From Pleurocapsa minor GSE-CHR-MK 17-07R (lineage in GTDB: Bacteria; Chloroflexota; Anaerolineae; Aggregatilineales; Phototrophicaceae): a DNA stretch of 64,000 nucleotides. The translations under genes and the position numbers were made by a program. The stretch is taken from assembly GCA_019359125.1 (NCBI GenBank), contig JAHHHY010000018.1, forward strand, positions 1 to 64,000, in the 5' to 3' direction. The notes beneath the pieces were generated by a model, which ran no database searches, had not been told where the DNA came from, and saw only the letters and a program-made list of their open reading frames with translations. Shown here piece by piece: positions 25,983 through 33,592 of the stretch (positions are counted from its first letter, which is position 1; every line of letters starts with the position of its first letter).

Positions 25983-27437
25983 ATGACACACATACAGCAC
26001 AATCCATTCCTCTCGCGGGCAGGACAATTTTTCTGGCGCTATGCCGGCGCGGTCAGCGTGCGCGTGAAAGTGCTGGGCATCGTGCTGGGCGTCATCATCC
26101 TGCTGGGCATCTTCATCATCGTGCAGATGCGCGCCGTGCTCACCTCCGTCCTGTTGTGGGACCTGGGCCAGCAGGGCATCGCCATCACGCGCAATATCGT
26201 GCTGGAAACAGACACGATCATGCAGGACGGGACCATCGATGACCTGGGCGAACTGTTCAGCGAACGACGCGAGCATTTCTCGTCGCCCAGCCACAACACC
26301 CAGGTCGACTATATCGCGCTGACCGGCCCGGATGGGGCCGTGCTGCTGGCCGAAGGATTGTACGACCCCGCCGAAACGCTCATCAGCATCGCCCAGCCGG
26401 AAGGATCGTCGCACGAGCTGTTCGTCTCCAGTGACGAGACCGTGACGGAAGTACGCGAAGGCACGGCCTACGGCACCCTGCATGTCGGCCTGTCACAGCT
26501 GCTGGTGCATCAGACGGTCGATCAGGCCTCATTCAACATCTTCTCGGTCACCATCGTCATGGTGGCGGTCGGCTTTGCGGCCGCTTTCCTGCTCACCTGG
26601 GTGCTCACGCGCCCGCTGACCGACCTGGTGGCCGCCGCCAGCGCCGTCGAGCGCGGGGACCTGGAACGCACCGTGCCGCGCTGGGCCGATGACGAAATCG
26701 GCGAGCTGGCGACCGCCTTCAATGCCATGACCGCCTCGCTCAAACGCGCCGACGAAGAACGCGGTGAACGCGAACGCCTGCGCGAGCAGTACATCAGCGG
26801 CATCATCGACGCGCAGGAAAATGAACGCCAGCGCATCGCCCGCGAGCTGCACGACAGCACCAGCCAGTCGCTGACCTCGCTGCTGGTCGGCCTGCAAAAT
26901 CTGCACGGCACGCGCTCGCCAGACGAACTGCCCGCCCGTATTGAAACGCTGCGCGGCATCGTCGCCCACACGCTGGATGAAGTGCGCCAGCTTTCATGGC
27001 AGCTGCGCCCCAGCATCCTCGACGATCTCGGCCTGAAAAGCGCGCTGGCGCATCATATCGAAAGCGCCCAGGCGCAGTATGGCCTGCCGGTCGATCTGGT
27101 GATTCAGGGGCTGGATGACCGCCTGCCCGCCGCGCTGGAGACGACCGTCTACCGCATCGTGCAGGAATCGCTGACAAACGTCGTCCGCTATGCCAAAGCG
27201 ACCGCCGTCAGCGTGTTCGTGGGCGTGCGCGGCGAGACTATCCGCGTGATCGTGGAGGACAACGGCGTCGGCTTTGACCCGGCCGCTGTGCAGCGCGAGA
27301 AGAAAAGCCTCGGCCTGCAGGGCATCCGCGAACGCGCCGGCCTGTTCGGCGGCACGCTCACCATCGAATCCAGTCCCGGCGCAGGGGCCACCCTTGTGAT
27401 CGAAATCCCGTATCCTACAGAACAGGCCGTCTCATGA
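25983..27437 (+). CDS. NarL-type sensor histidine kinase
   Basis: A 484-residue membrane sensor kinase. TM1 lies at about 30-50, a periplasmic-side sensor domain at about 51-183, TM2 at about 184-206, HAMP at about 207-262, and a HisKA_3 domain with 'RIARELHDSTSQSL', phospho-acceptor His290. The HATPase domain follows with N-box 'VVRYAK', G1 'EDNGVGFDP' and G2 'SLGLQGIRERAGLFGG'. This is the NarX/DesK class that pairs with a LuxR/NarL regulator. The sensor domain is small and its signal unknown. I chose ATG 25983 as the start; an ATG at 25902 is also in frame but its encoded N-terminus is unlikely. The 3' end overlaps the response regulator by 4 bp (ATGA), showing translational coupling. Confidence 0.9.
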   Translation: MTHIQHNPFLSRAGQFFWRYAGAVSVRVKVLGIVLGVIILLGIFIIVQMRAVLTSVLLWDLGQQGIAITRNIVLETDTIMQDGTIDDLGELFSERREHFSSPSHNTQVDYIALTGPDGAVLLAEGLYDPAETLISIAQPEGSSHELFVSSDETVTEVREGTAYGTLHVGLSQLLVHQTVDQASFNIFSVTIVMVAVGFAAAFLLTWVLTRPLTDLVAAASAVERGDLERTVPRWADDEIGELATAFNAMTASLKRADEERGERERLREQYISGIIDAQENERQRIARELHDSTSQSLTSLLVGLQNLHGTRSPDELPARIETLRGIVAHTLDEVRQLSWQLRPSILDDLGLKSALAHHIESAQAQYGLPVDLVIQGLDDRLPAALETTVYRIVQESLTNVVRYAKATAVSVFVGVRGETIRVIVEDNGVGFDPAAVQREKKSLGLQGIRERAGLFGGTLTIESSPGAGATLVIEIPYPTEQAVS

Positions 27438-28102
27438 CCCTTACACCTTTACGCATCCTGCTGGCCGACGACCACGCCATCCTGCGCGCCGGGCTGCGCC
27501 TGCTGCTCAGCAATGAGCCCGGCTGGGAAGTCGTGGACGAAGCTGAAAACGGGGCTGAAGCCCTGGCCAAGGCGACGCAGCTTCAGCCCGATGTGCTGCT
27601 GCTGGACATCAACATGCCGCAGGTGGATGGCCTGAGCGTGATTCCCGCGCTGCGCGTCGCCGCGCCCGCGACGCGCATACTGGTGCTGACCATGCACGAC
27701 GATGGCAGCTATCTCACCCAGGCGATTCAGTCGGGCGCGGCCGGCTATGTGCTCAAAAAGGCCGTCGATACCGAGCTGCTGATGGCCATTCGCGCTGTCA
27801 TGCGCGGCGAGACCTACGTCCATTCCGCCATGATGGGCCACCTGTTGAATCCCCGGCAGGCCAGTGCGGCCGACTCTAGCACATCCGAAGCCGGGGCTGA
27901 TCCCTGGAAAGAGCTTTCAGAACGCGAATTTGATGTGCTCAAGCGGGTCGCGCTGGGCTATACCAATGCCGAGATTGCCGATGAACTATTCCTGAGCACC
28001 AAGACCGTTGAGACCTATCGCGCGCGCGGCATGGAAAAACTGGGCATGGATACACGGGCGCGCCTGGTGAAGTCCGCCATGGAGCACGGCCATCTCAAGT
28101 AG
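27434..28102 (+). CDS. NarL/LuxR-family response regulator
   Basis: A 222-residue transcription factor. The receiver domain (about 5-122) has Asp12-Asp13 in ADDH, phospho-acceptor Asp58 in LLLDINMP, Thr in 'VLTMHD' and Lys in 'GYVLKK'. The LuxR-type HTH (about 158-215) reads 'LSEREFDVLKRVALGYTNAEIADELFLSTKTVETYRARGMEKLGM', the classic GerE motif. It overlaps the upstream histidine kinase gene by 4 bp and is its cognate partner. The regulon is unknown. Palindromic repeats begin directly after its stop. Confidence 0.93.
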   Translation: MTLTPLRILLADDHAILRAGLRLLLSNEPGWEVVDEAENGAEALAKATQLQPDVLLLDINMPQVDGLSVIPALRVAAPATRILVLTMHDDGSYLTQAIQSGAAGYVLKKAVDTELLMAIRAVMRGETYVHSAMMGHLLNPRQASAADSSTSEAGADPWKELSEREFDVLKRVALGYTNAEIADELFLSTKTVETYRARGMEKLGMDTRARLVKSAMEHGHLK

Positions 28103-28390
28103 CCGGACAATGCCCGCGTTGTCCGGCGGTGCATTCTCCAATTTTCCCCGTTTGCCCGGCGGACGCGGCAGGCCGCGTCCCTACAGCCAAACATGATTCT
28201 GTAGGGACAACGCTCGCGTTGTCCGGCTGTGCACTATCCGATTTTTCCCCGTTTGCCCGGCGGACGCGGCAGGCCGCGTCCCTACAGCCAAACATGATTC
28301 TGTAGGGACAACGCCCGCGTTGTCCGGCTGTGCACTATCCGATTTTTCCCGGTTTGCCCGGCAGACGCGGCAGGCCGCGTCCCTACGCCA
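28103..28390. repeat. Array of palindromes with a 101-bp period
   Basis: About 290 bp following the response regulator are three near-copies of a 101-bp unit; 'TTTGCCCGGC' recurs at 28151, 28252 and 28353. Each unit contains GGACGCGGC-AGG-CCGCGTCC-type palindromes (28161-28180, 28262-28281, 28363-28382 with one change) and GGACAACGC-NN-GCGTTGTCC-type ones (28205-28224, 28306-28325, and a divergent one near 28105). Each palindrome is bounded by GTAGGG or CTAC on one side and CGGC on the other, as at 51675 and 51787. The remaining 130 bp up to the DoxX gene hold only its leader. Confidence 0.85.
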
Positions 28391-28520
28391 CAATGATTCG
28401 GGAAAAACCTGACACCCTGCCCGCCAGGACGCGGGTTTTGCCTGCTACAAGCCCCCTTTGAATCAGACTATGCTTTTGTCATCAAACGAAGGCAGCACAT
28501 AAACAGCAGGAGACGACAAA

Positions 28521-29126
28521 ATGCTCGATTTTCTGAAGGTGAAGCAGCACAGGGTGATTACCGATCCGCCATTCGTCACCCGATTCCTGACCGACTCGCG
28601 CTTCTCGGTCCTGTTTCTGGTCCTGCGCGTGTGGCTCGGCATCCAGTGGCTGACCTCGGCCGGTGGCAAGCTGACCAACCCGGAATGGATGGAAACCGGC
28701 GTCGCCCTTCAGAACTACTGGCTGCGCGCCGTCGCCATCCCTGAAACCGGACGCCCGGCCATCAGCTTCGACTGGTACCGCAGCTTCCTGCAGGGCATGC
28801 TTGACGCCAACGCTCACACCTGGTTCGCCAAGCTGATCGTTTTCGGCGAGCTGCTGGTCGGTATCGGCCTGATCATCGGTGCATTCGTCGGCATCGCCGC
28901 CTTCTTCGGCGCTGTGCTCAACTTCAACTTCATGCTCGCTGGATCCGCCAGTACCAACCCGGTCCTGTTCGTGGTCGCCCTGATCCTCATCGCCGCCTGG
29001 AAGACCGCTGGTTTCATCGGCGCAGACTACTTCCTGCTGAACTGGATCGGCACCCCCTGGGCTCGTGGCAAGTTCGCCGATTCGTCAGGATCGCAGCAGA
29101 AGAAGGCCGTCACCCAGGCAGGCTGA
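28521..29126 (+). CDS. DoxX-family membrane protein
   Basis: A 201-residue polytopic protein of the DoxX/TQO-small-subunit family. Four to five hydrophobic helices are visible, with 'FLVLRVWLGIQWLTSAGGKLTNPEWM' in the first (the hallmark Arg and Trp-Leu-x-Ser-Gly-Lys) and 'GELLVGIGLIIGAFVGIAAFFGAVLNFNFMLAGSASTNPVLF' in the middle. DoxD subunits take part in thiosulfate:quinone oxidoreduction in some archaea; most bacterial members have no assigned activity. AGGAGA lies upstream of the ATG. It ends in a terminator at 29161-29198. Apparently monocistronic. Confidence 0.88.
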   Translation: MLDFLKVKQHRVITDPPFVTRFLTDSRFSVLFLVLRVWLGIQWLTSAGGKLTNPEWMETGVALQNYWLRAVAIPETGRPAISFDWYRSFLQGMLDANAHTWFAKLIVFGELLVGIGLIIGAFVGIAAFFGAVLNFNFMLAGSASTNPVLFVVALILIAAWKTAGFIGADYFLLNWIGTPWARGKFADSSGSQQKKAVTQAG

Positions 29127-29160
29127 CATCCCCGATAACTCCCCTAACACCCCTCCTCGG

Positions 29161-29198
29161 AAACACCCTCGATGACCACCATCGGGGGTGTTTCTTTT
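29161..29198 (+). terminator. Terminator of the DoxX gene
   Basis: AAACACCC-TCGATG and CATCG-GGGGTGTTT form a near-perfect stem followed by TTTCTTTT. Confidence 0.88.
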
Positions 29199-29233
29199 GC
29201 TGCTCCGCGCAACGTCCGCGCCCAAACCTGGGC

Positions 29234-29267
29234 AAATAAAAACGCCCCCGATTTCTCGGAGGCGTTT
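29234..29267 (-). terminator. Terminator of the cold-shock gene
   Basis: On the minus strand AAACGCCTCCG...CGGGGGCGTTT is followed by TTTTATTTG. It lies about 30 nt after the stop codon of the cold-shock gene. Confidence 0.9.
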
Positions 29268-29296
29268 GATGTTGTGCGTTTGTTGTAAGCGGAAGC

Positions 29297-29509
29297 TTAC
29301 TTGCTGCTCACAACGACAGCGCTGGCCTGCTTGCCCTTCTTGCCGTCGGTGATTTCGAATTCGACCTTGTCGCCTTCGTTCAGCGTGCGGTAGCCGTTAC
29401 CCTGAATTTCAGAGTAGTGGACGAACAGGTCGGGGCCATTTTCCTGGGTGATGAAGCCATAGCCCTTTTCGCCATTGAACCACTTGACGGTGCCGGTAGT
29501 ACGTGCCAT
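29297..29509 (-). CDS. Cold-shock protein (CspA family)
   Basis: A 70-residue cold-shock-domain protein, an RNA/single-stranded DNA chaperone. RNP1 (KGYGFIT at about 15-21) and RNP2 (LFVHYSEI at about 28-35) are intact, and the length equals that of CspA. AGGAG lies 8 nt upstream of ATG 29509. The 130 bp of non-coding sequence before it (up to about 29640) could be a long 5' leader as is common in cold-shock genes; I see no conserved cold box. Apparently monocistronic. Confidence 0.95.
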   Translation of the reverse strand: MARTTGTVKWFNGEKGYGFITQENGPDLFVHYSEIQGNGYRTLNEGDKVEFEITDGKKGKQASAVVVSSK

Positions 29510-29919
29510 TTGGAGTTCTCCTGAATTGATCTGGTCTTACTAGCCTTGATGTCCACTACTAACCCAGTCAACGCAGGGTATTGATGTGACACTCCGCTTC
29601 GGCGTGATTACTCACACGCTTGCGGCCTGGCCCGATGCCTAACCACAGCACCGAATGTGGTCCAGAGCTACATTGCTCTTGTGATAATTCCACATCGCAA
29701 ATATCAGCATACTACGGTTTGTGAATTTGTCTATACCTGTATTTGCCCGAATTCCGGTTTTGATGCATTTCATACAGTTCGAATGCTCTGTTGCCCGCAT
29801 GCCACGGCGAAAACGGACTGGCGCACAGCCGCGACACTTTGGATTGACAAACCCTCGCCCCGCTTTTATGATATCGGCAAGTTTCGTGCCTGCGGGGCGA
29901 AACCGGCACGTTTCAGCCA
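29510..29919. other. Divergent intergenic region between the cold-shock gene and tRNA-Thr
   Basis: About 410 bp between the cold-shock gene (transcribed to the left) and the tRNA cluster (to the right). The left half probably contains the cold-shock promoter and 5' leader. The centre is richer in A/T than the flanks (about 29690-29780). I see no gene or distinct repeat in it. Confidence 0.5.
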
Positions 29920-29949
29920 TTGAGTGTCACAGTCTGCGTGTGCTATACT
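29920..29949 (+). promoter_or_regulatory. Promoter of the tRNA-Thr/Tyr/Thr-rpmG unit
   Basis: TTGAGT (29920-29925) and TATACT (29944-29949) with 18-bp spacing lie just upstream of the first tRNA. Confidence 0.65.
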
Positions 29950-29959
29950 TTTCAGACAC

Positions 29960-30031
29960 GCCGCTGTAGCTCAACGGCAGAGCAACCGCCTTGTAAGCGG
30001 TAGGTTACGAGTTCAAATCTCGTCAGCGGCT
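29960..30031 (+). tRNA. tRNA-Thr (TGT)
   Basis: 72 nt with a full cloverleaf: acceptor GCCGCTG/CAGCGGC, anticodon stem ACCGC/GCGGT with loop CTTGTAA giving anticodon TGT, and T-arm containing GTTCAAAT. CCA is not encoded; the discriminator is T. Confidence 0.95.
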
Positions 30032-30056
30032 CTGGTGTCAGCACGTTTAACATCCT

Positions 30057-30139
30057 GGGTCGATGTCCCGAGTGGCAAAGGGGGCGGACTGTAAATCCGC
30101 TGGCAGAAGCCTTCGTAGGTTCGAGTCCTACTCGGCCCA
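30057..30139 (+). tRNA. tRNA-Tyr (GTA)
   Basis: 83 nt, class II with an extended variable arm. Acceptor GGGTCGA/TCGGCCC contains one G-T pair; the anticodon loop CTGTAAA gives GTA. T-arm GGTTCGAGTCC is canonical; the discriminator is A. CCA is not encoded. Confidence 0.94.
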
Positions 30140-30162
30140 CATTATATCGCGCAGTACGGCAT

Positions 30163-30235
30163 GCTTCAGTAGCTCAGTCGGTAGAGCACACCCTTGGTAA
30201 GGGTGAGGTCACGAGTTCAAATCTCGTCTGAAGCT
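30163..30235 (+). tRNA. tRNA-Thr (GGT)
   Basis: 73 nt with acceptor GCTTCAG/CTGAAGC, anticodon stem CACCC/GGGTG with loop TTGGTAA (anticodon GGT), and T-arm GTTCAAATC. The second threonine isoacceptor in the cluster. Confidence 0.95.
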
Positions 30236-30286
30236 CTTTTCTTTCTCTGGTAGTCGGGTCAGTCAAAAGAACAGGTAGTTGGAACC

Positions 30287-30448
30287 ATGGCAAAAAAGGG
30301 CAATCGCGTTCTGGTGAAGATGAAGAGCACCGAGAGCGGCCACATGTACTACACGCAGAAGAATCGCAAGAACGACACTGCGCGTCTCGAGCTGAAGAAG
30401 TACGATCCGTTCGTACGCAAGCACGTCACCTACCGCGAAACCAAGTAG
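30287..30448 (+). CDS. rpmG: 50S ribosomal protein L33 (bL33), cysteine-free form
   Basis: A 53-residue ribosomal protein starting [20 protein letters not shown]. It continues '[33 protein letters not shown]', the L33 fold: KNRKN followed by LxLxKYDPxxRKHVxYxExK. No cysteine is present, so it is a zinc-independent (C-minus) L33. Position between tRNA genes and ahead of tRNA-Trp, secE and nusG is the canonical bacterial order, although tufA and the tRNA-Gly that often stand here are absent. The start is ATG 30287; GGTAGTTGGAA lies upstream. A terminator follows at 30457. Confidence 0.93.
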   Translation: MAKKGNRVLVKMKSTESGHMYYTQKNRKNDTARLELKKYDPFVRKHVTYRETK

Positions 30449-30456
30449 TCGGCACG

Positions 30457-30484
30457 CTCCCGCATCCTGCATGCGGGAGATTTT
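30457..30484 (+). terminator. Terminator of rpmG
   Basis: CTCCCGCAT (30457-30465) and ATGCGGGAG (30471-30479) form a perfect 9-bp stem with A and TTTT following. Confidence 0.87.
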
Positions 30485-30502
30485 ATGTTTGTACGTCTTC
30501 CA

Positions 30503-30532
30503 TTGACGCGCGTCGTGGGGGTCGTGTAAACT
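30503..30532 (+). promoter_or_regulatory. Promoter of tRNA-Trp
   Basis: TTGACG (30503-30508) and TAAACT (30527-30532) with 18-bp spacing lie about 30 bp upstream of tRNA-Trp. Confidence 0.6.
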
Positions 30533-30563
30533 AAGCGCTGGCGGGTTCTCGCCGTTCCGTTCT

Positions 30564-30634
30564 AGGGGTATGGTGAAACGGCATCATTACGCTCTCCAAA
30601 AGCGTCGTTCTTGGTTCGAATCCAGGTGCCCCTG
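30564..30634 (+). tRNA. tRNA-Trp (CCA)
   Basis: 71 nt with acceptor AGGGGTA/TGCCCCT, anticodon stem ACGCT/AGCGT with loop CTCCAAA (anticodon CCA), T-arm GGTTCGAATCC and G discriminator, the identity marker of tRNA-Trp. The D-arm is short and atypical (TGGTGAAACGGCATCA). Position before secE-nusG is typical. Confidence 0.9.
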
Positions 30635-30651
30635 CTCAAGAATGAAAGAAG

Positions 30652-30677
30652 ACACCGTCGCTTGCGGCGGTGTTTTC
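30652..30677 (+). terminator. Terminator downstream of tRNA-Trp
   Basis: ACACCGTCGC (30652-30661) pairs with GCGGCGGTGT (30664-30673) with one mismatch and is followed by TTTT. It separates tRNA-Trp from secE, whose promoter should lie between 30678 and 30766. Confidence 0.75.
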
Positions 30678-30766
30678 AATACAGGATTCGGTTCGTTTCG
30701 CACAGTTCAGCACAGACCACGGACGCCGCCTGATACGCAGCGTTCGCTGACACGAGGAGAGTTTCG

Positions 30767-31252
30767 ATGGCAGCCGACAAGACCACCCGCGAACAGCAGA
30801 AGAAGGCCAAACTGGCCACCGATGAACTGCGCGAGGCAGAAGACGCCGAAATCATCGAGGCCGATGAGTCGGAAGAGTCACGCGGGGTAACGGCCGCCAA
30901 GGGCCGCGCCACCCCCAGCCGCCGCCAGCGCGAAGAAGAGCTGGACGAGCCGCAGCGCAATTTCTTCCAGCGCCTGATTTTCAACCTGCGTGATTATTTC
31001 GAAGGCGTGCGCGGTGAAATTCAGAAGATTTCCTGGCCCACCCGCGCCGAGGTGCGCCGCCTGACCATCATCGTGCTGGTCGCGCTGGTCATTTCGTCGA
31101 TCGTGCTGGGCACCATCGCCGGTCTGTTCACCGAGCTGTTCCGTCTGGGCCTGACCAATCCGCTGCTGATCCTGATCTTCATGGCGGGTGGCGCCGTCGC
31201 GCTGTTCTTTATCGGTCGCTATTTCAACCGCACCACAGACAGCCGCTTCTAA
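30767..31252 (+). CDS. secE: Preprotein translocase subunit SecE with a long N-terminal extension
   Basis: A 161-residue membrane subunit of the Sec translocon. The core (about residues 65-161) has the conserved amphipathic helix 'FFQRLIFNLRDYFEGVRGEIQKISWPTRAEVRRLTIIVLVALVISSIVLGTIAGLFTELF': the SecE signature 'E..KisWPtr.E' is clear, followed by the single essential TM helix. A second hydrophobic stretch near the C-terminus (about 130-152) gives one more TM than the minimal family. The first 60 residues are charged and low-complexity, unusual in length. GAGGAGA precedes ATG 30767. It is followed 21 bp later by nusG. Confidence 0.9.
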   Translation: MAADKTTREQQKKAKLATDELREAEDAEIIEADESEESRGVTAAKGRATPSRRQREEELDEPQRNFFQRLIFNLRDYFEGVRGEIQKISWPTRAEVRRLTIIVLVALVISSIVLGTIAGLFTELFRLGLTNPLLILIFMAGGAVALFFIGRYFNRTTDSRF

Positions 31253-31273
31253 CGCGGCGTTAGGGAAACACAG

Positions 31274-31954
31274 ATGGCCAAGAAGGACGAGAGCAAGTTT
31301 CAGCCTCAGGAAACCGATTACGATCCTATTCCGATCGATCTTGAGAATCTGACCACCTCCGAAGAACCCGCCGAGTCGCTGTTTGATGGCGACGAGCAGA
31401 TTACCCGCATCGCCACCAGCAATGAACGCCTGTGGTATGTGGTGCACTGCTATTCGGGCCAGGAAAAGAAGGTCGAGCACTCGATCCAGCAGCGCATCGA
31501 CTCGATGGGCATGCGCGATTACATCTTTGACGTGATTGTGCCCACCGAGGAAGAAATCGAAGTCAAGGACGGCAAACGCCGGACCGTGCAGAAACGTGTG
31601 TTTCCTGGCTATATCCTCGTCGAAATGAAGATGAACGAGGACTCGTGGTTTGTGGTGCGCAATACCCCTGGCGTGACCGGCTTTGTGGGCATGGGCAACC
31701 AGCCGACGCCGCTCACCGTGGCGGAAGTCAAGGCGATCATCGACCGCATGTCGGAAGGCTCGCCCAAGATCAAGGTCAATTACAAAATCGGCCAGAAAGT
31801 GCGCATCGTCGACGGCCCCTTCAACGACTTTATCGGCGTGGTGGCCGCCATCGACGTGGACAAATCCAAAGTGCGCGTGATGGTCAATTTCTTCGGGCGC
31901 GATACGCCCGTCGAGCTGGACTTTCTGGAAGTGGAAAAGGCCGCAGGGAACTAA
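31274..31954 (+). CDS. nusG: Transcription termination/antitermination factor NusG
   Basis: A 226-residue RNA polymerase-associated factor. After a charged extension of about 55 residues, the NGN domain (about 55-165; 'LWYVVHCYSGQEKKVEHSIQQRI', 'KRVFPGYILVEMKMNEDSWFVVRNTPGVTGFVG') and the C-terminal KOW domain (about 175-220; 'KIGQKVRIVDGPFNDFIGVVAAIDVDKSKVRVMVNFFGRDTPVELDF') are complete. It is coupled with secE by a 21-bp gap and leads into rplK after 111 bp. The 55-residue acidic N-terminus is longer than in E. coli. Confidence 0.95.
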   Translation: MAKKDESKFQPQETDYDPIPIDLENLTTSEEPAESLFDGDEQITRIATSNERLWYVVHCYSGQEKKVEHSIQQRIDSMGMRDYIFDVIVPTEEEIEVKDGKRRTVQKRVFPGYILVEMKMNEDSWFVVRNTPGVTGFVGMGNQPTPLTVAEVKAIIDRMSEGSPKIKVNYKIGQKVRIVDGPFNDFIGVVAAIDVDKSKVRVMVNFFGRDTPVELDFLEVEKAAGN

Positions 31955-32065
31955 GCTCTCCCGCGCACCAGCCACAGCATCACCCTGTGTGAATCCCCCG
32001 GGGCGGCGGCGTCTGCTGCCCTGTGTGATTGTGAAGAAACGGAACTATAGGCAGAGGCATACCTC

Positions 32066-32491
32066 ATGGCAAAGAAAATCAAGGCAGTGGTGACACTGCA
32101 GCTCAACGCGGGCAAGGCCAACCCAGCCCCGCCGGTCGGTCCCGCGCTCGCGCAGCACGGTATCAACCTGATGGGTTTCTGCAAGGAATATAACGCCCGC
32201 ACCAGCGCGCGCATCGGCGAAATCATTCCCGCGGAAATCACCATTTTCAGCGACGGCTCGTTCAAGTTTGAGCTCAAGAGCCCCCCGACCACCTTCCTCA
32301 TTATGAAGGCTGCCGGCATCCAGAAGGGCTCGTCGCGCCCGAACACCGAGAAGGTCGGCAAGATCACGCGCAAGCAGATCCGCGACATCGCTGACATCAA
32401 GCTGAAAGACATGAACACCGCCAAGATGGAAAGCATCATGCTCCAAATCGAAGGCACCGCGCTCAACATGGGCGTGGAAGTGACTGACTAA
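32066..32491 (+). CDS. rplK: 50S ribosomal protein L11
   Basis: A 141-residue ribosomal protein of the GTPase centre. The N-terminal 'KAVVTLQLNAGKANPAPPVGPALAQHGINLMGFCKEYNA' and C-terminal 'KVGKITRKQIRDIADIKLKDMNTAKMESIMLQIEGTALNMGV' are canonical and of normal length. It follows nusG. The downstream L1 gene is separated by 202 bp, unusually long, because a repeat element occupies the gap. Confidence 0.96.
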   Translation: MAKKIKAVVTLQLNAGKANPAPPVGPALAQHGINLMGFCKEYNARTSARIGEIIPAEITIFSDGSFKFELKSPPTTFLIMKAAGIQKGSSRPNTEKVGKITRKQIRDIADIKLKDMNTAKMESIMLQIEGTALNMGVEVTD

Positions 32492-32502
32492 CAATCAGTA
32501 CC

Positions 32503-32623
32503 GAGTGCTGAGCAATGAGCAATGAGTGTTGAAAAATGCTCAGCACTCTCTTTTCCTGGGTAGCGAGAAATAAGTTTCACTACAGATGCACTACTCAGAA
32601 CTCATTGCTCAGCACTCAGCACT
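32503..32623. repeat. MITE-like inverted repeat between rplK and rplA
   Basis: AGTGCTGAGCAATGAG (32504-32519) and CTCATTGCTCAGCACT (32601-32616) are perfect 16-bp inverted arms of a 120-bp element; partial copies of the same words (ATGAGTG, TCAGCACT) also recur inside. A relative lies at 52625-52708, built of ATGAGTGATGAGT-like words. Confidence 0.8.
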
Positions 32624-32693
32624 TTCTTTTCAGATGAAGTTCGTGGCAGGACGGAAGACGCACGTCCGATAACGACCACAGGAGACAAAAACA

Positions 32694-33428
32694 ATGGCAC
32701 TACACGGAAAGCGGTATCAGAACGCCGCCAAACTGATCGATGCAGAAAAGTCGTATGTCCTGGCCGACGCCGTCGGTCTGGTGAAGCAGATCTCCACCGC
32801 CAAGTTCGATGAGACCGTCGAGCTGCACTTCCGCCTCGGCATTGACCCGCGCCACAGCGACCAGCAGGTGCGCAGCACCGTGCTGCTGCCGCACGGCCTG
32901 GGCAAGAGCGTGCGCGTGCTGGTGTTCGCTGAAGGCGAAGACGCCCGTGCCGCGCAGGCTGCCGGTGCTGACCTGATCGCCGATGATGAGCTCATCAACC
33001 GCATCCTGAAGGAAGGCTTCCTCGATTTCGAAGCCGCACTCGCTGTCCCCGCGATGATGCCCAAGGTCGGTCGTCTCGGCCGTATCCTCGGCACGCGCGG
33101 TCTGATGCCGAACCCGAAGGCTGGCACGGTGGTGCAGCCGGAAGACATCGCCAAGGCCGTCACCGAGCTGAAGGCTGGTCGCGTGGAATTCCGCAACGAC
33201 AAGACGGGTAATCTGCACATTCCGGTCGGCAAGGCCAGTTTCGACGCGGAAAAGCTGGTCGATAACGCGCAGGCGATTATCGACGCAGTCAACCGCCAGA
33301 AGCCGTCGGCGGTGAAGGGCATCTACATCAAGAAAGCTGCCATCACCACCACGATGAGCCCGGCCATCCGCCTCGACCTCAGCGCAGCCGGTGCTGCTGC
33401 TGCGGCCGCTGCTGCTGCTGCAAAATAA
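32694..33428 (+). CDS. rplA: 50S ribosomal protein L1
   Basis: A 244-residue ribosomal protein of the L1 stalk, which also represses its own operon in many bacteria. The sequence is canonical: 'GKRYQNAAKLIDAEKSYVLADAVGLVKQISTAKFDETVELHFRLGIDPRHSDQQVRSTVLLPHG', 'MPKVGRLGRILGTRGLMPNPKAGTV' and 'GRVEFRNDKTGNLHIPVGKASF'. A C-terminal poly-Ala tail of about 12 residues is an unusual feature. It ends the cluster; rplJ and rplL, usually next, are absent. The terminator at 33451-33490 follows. Confidence 0.96.
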   Translation: MALHGKRYQNAAKLIDAEKSYVLADAVGLVKQISTAKFDETVELHFRLGIDPRHSDQQVRSTVLLPHGLGKSVRVLVFAEGEDARAAQAAGADLIADDELINRILKEGFLDFEAALAVPAMMPKVGRLGRILGTRGLMPNPKAGTVVQPEDIAKAVTELKAGRVEFRNDKTGNLHIPVGKASFDAEKLVDNAQAIIDAVNRQKPSAVKGIYIKKAAITTTMSPAIRLDLSAAGAAAAAAAAAAK

Positions 33429-33450
33429 GCCGTTTCTCTCACAGTCTGTA

Positions 33451-33490
33451 AAACGCGGCTGGTGGCACACGCTATCAGCCGCGTTTTTTT
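33451..33490 (+). terminator. Terminator after rplA
   Basis: AAACGCGGCTG (33451-33461) and CAGCCGCGTTT (33476-33486) form a perfect 11-bp stem, followed by a T-run to 33490. Confidence 0.93.
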
Positions 33491-33519
33491 ATGCCCAACT
33501 CTTTATCCCCCGACTTGCC

Positions 33520-33548
33520 TTGACAAATGACATTCCGACCGCTACCAT
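33520..33548 (+). promoter_or_regulatory. Promoter of the zinc-binding protein gene
   Basis: TTGACA (33520-33525), a perfect -35, and TACCAT (33543-33548), a 4-of-6 match to TATAAT, are 17 bp apart. The predicted start lies within the palindrome at 33551-33565. Confidence 0.65.
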
Positions 33549-33550
33549 TT

Positions 33551-33565
33551 TGATACACTGTATCA
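33551..33565. promoter_or_regulatory. Zur-like operator
   Basis: TGATACA-C-TGTATCA, a perfect 7-1-7 palindrome, overlaps the predicted transcription start. Known cyanobacterial Zur boxes have the form TGATAAT-N-ATTATCA, so the architecture matches a Fur-family metal-repressor site. Its position immediately before a zinc-uptake gene supports this; the exact regulator is inferred. Confidence 0.6.
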
Positions 33566-33592
33566 TTAACGTAAAAGTGAGAGGAATGCCGC

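Noticed and set aside
28103-28390. Possible CRISPR array because of three regular repeats
   Set aside because: The period is 101 bp with the whole unit repeated. There are no short repeats with unique spacers and no cas genes; the units are palindromic elements.
30564-30634. tRNA-Gln because of its unusual D-arm
   Set aside because: The anticodon is CCA, the loop CTCCAAA and the discriminator G, all of tRNA-Trp.
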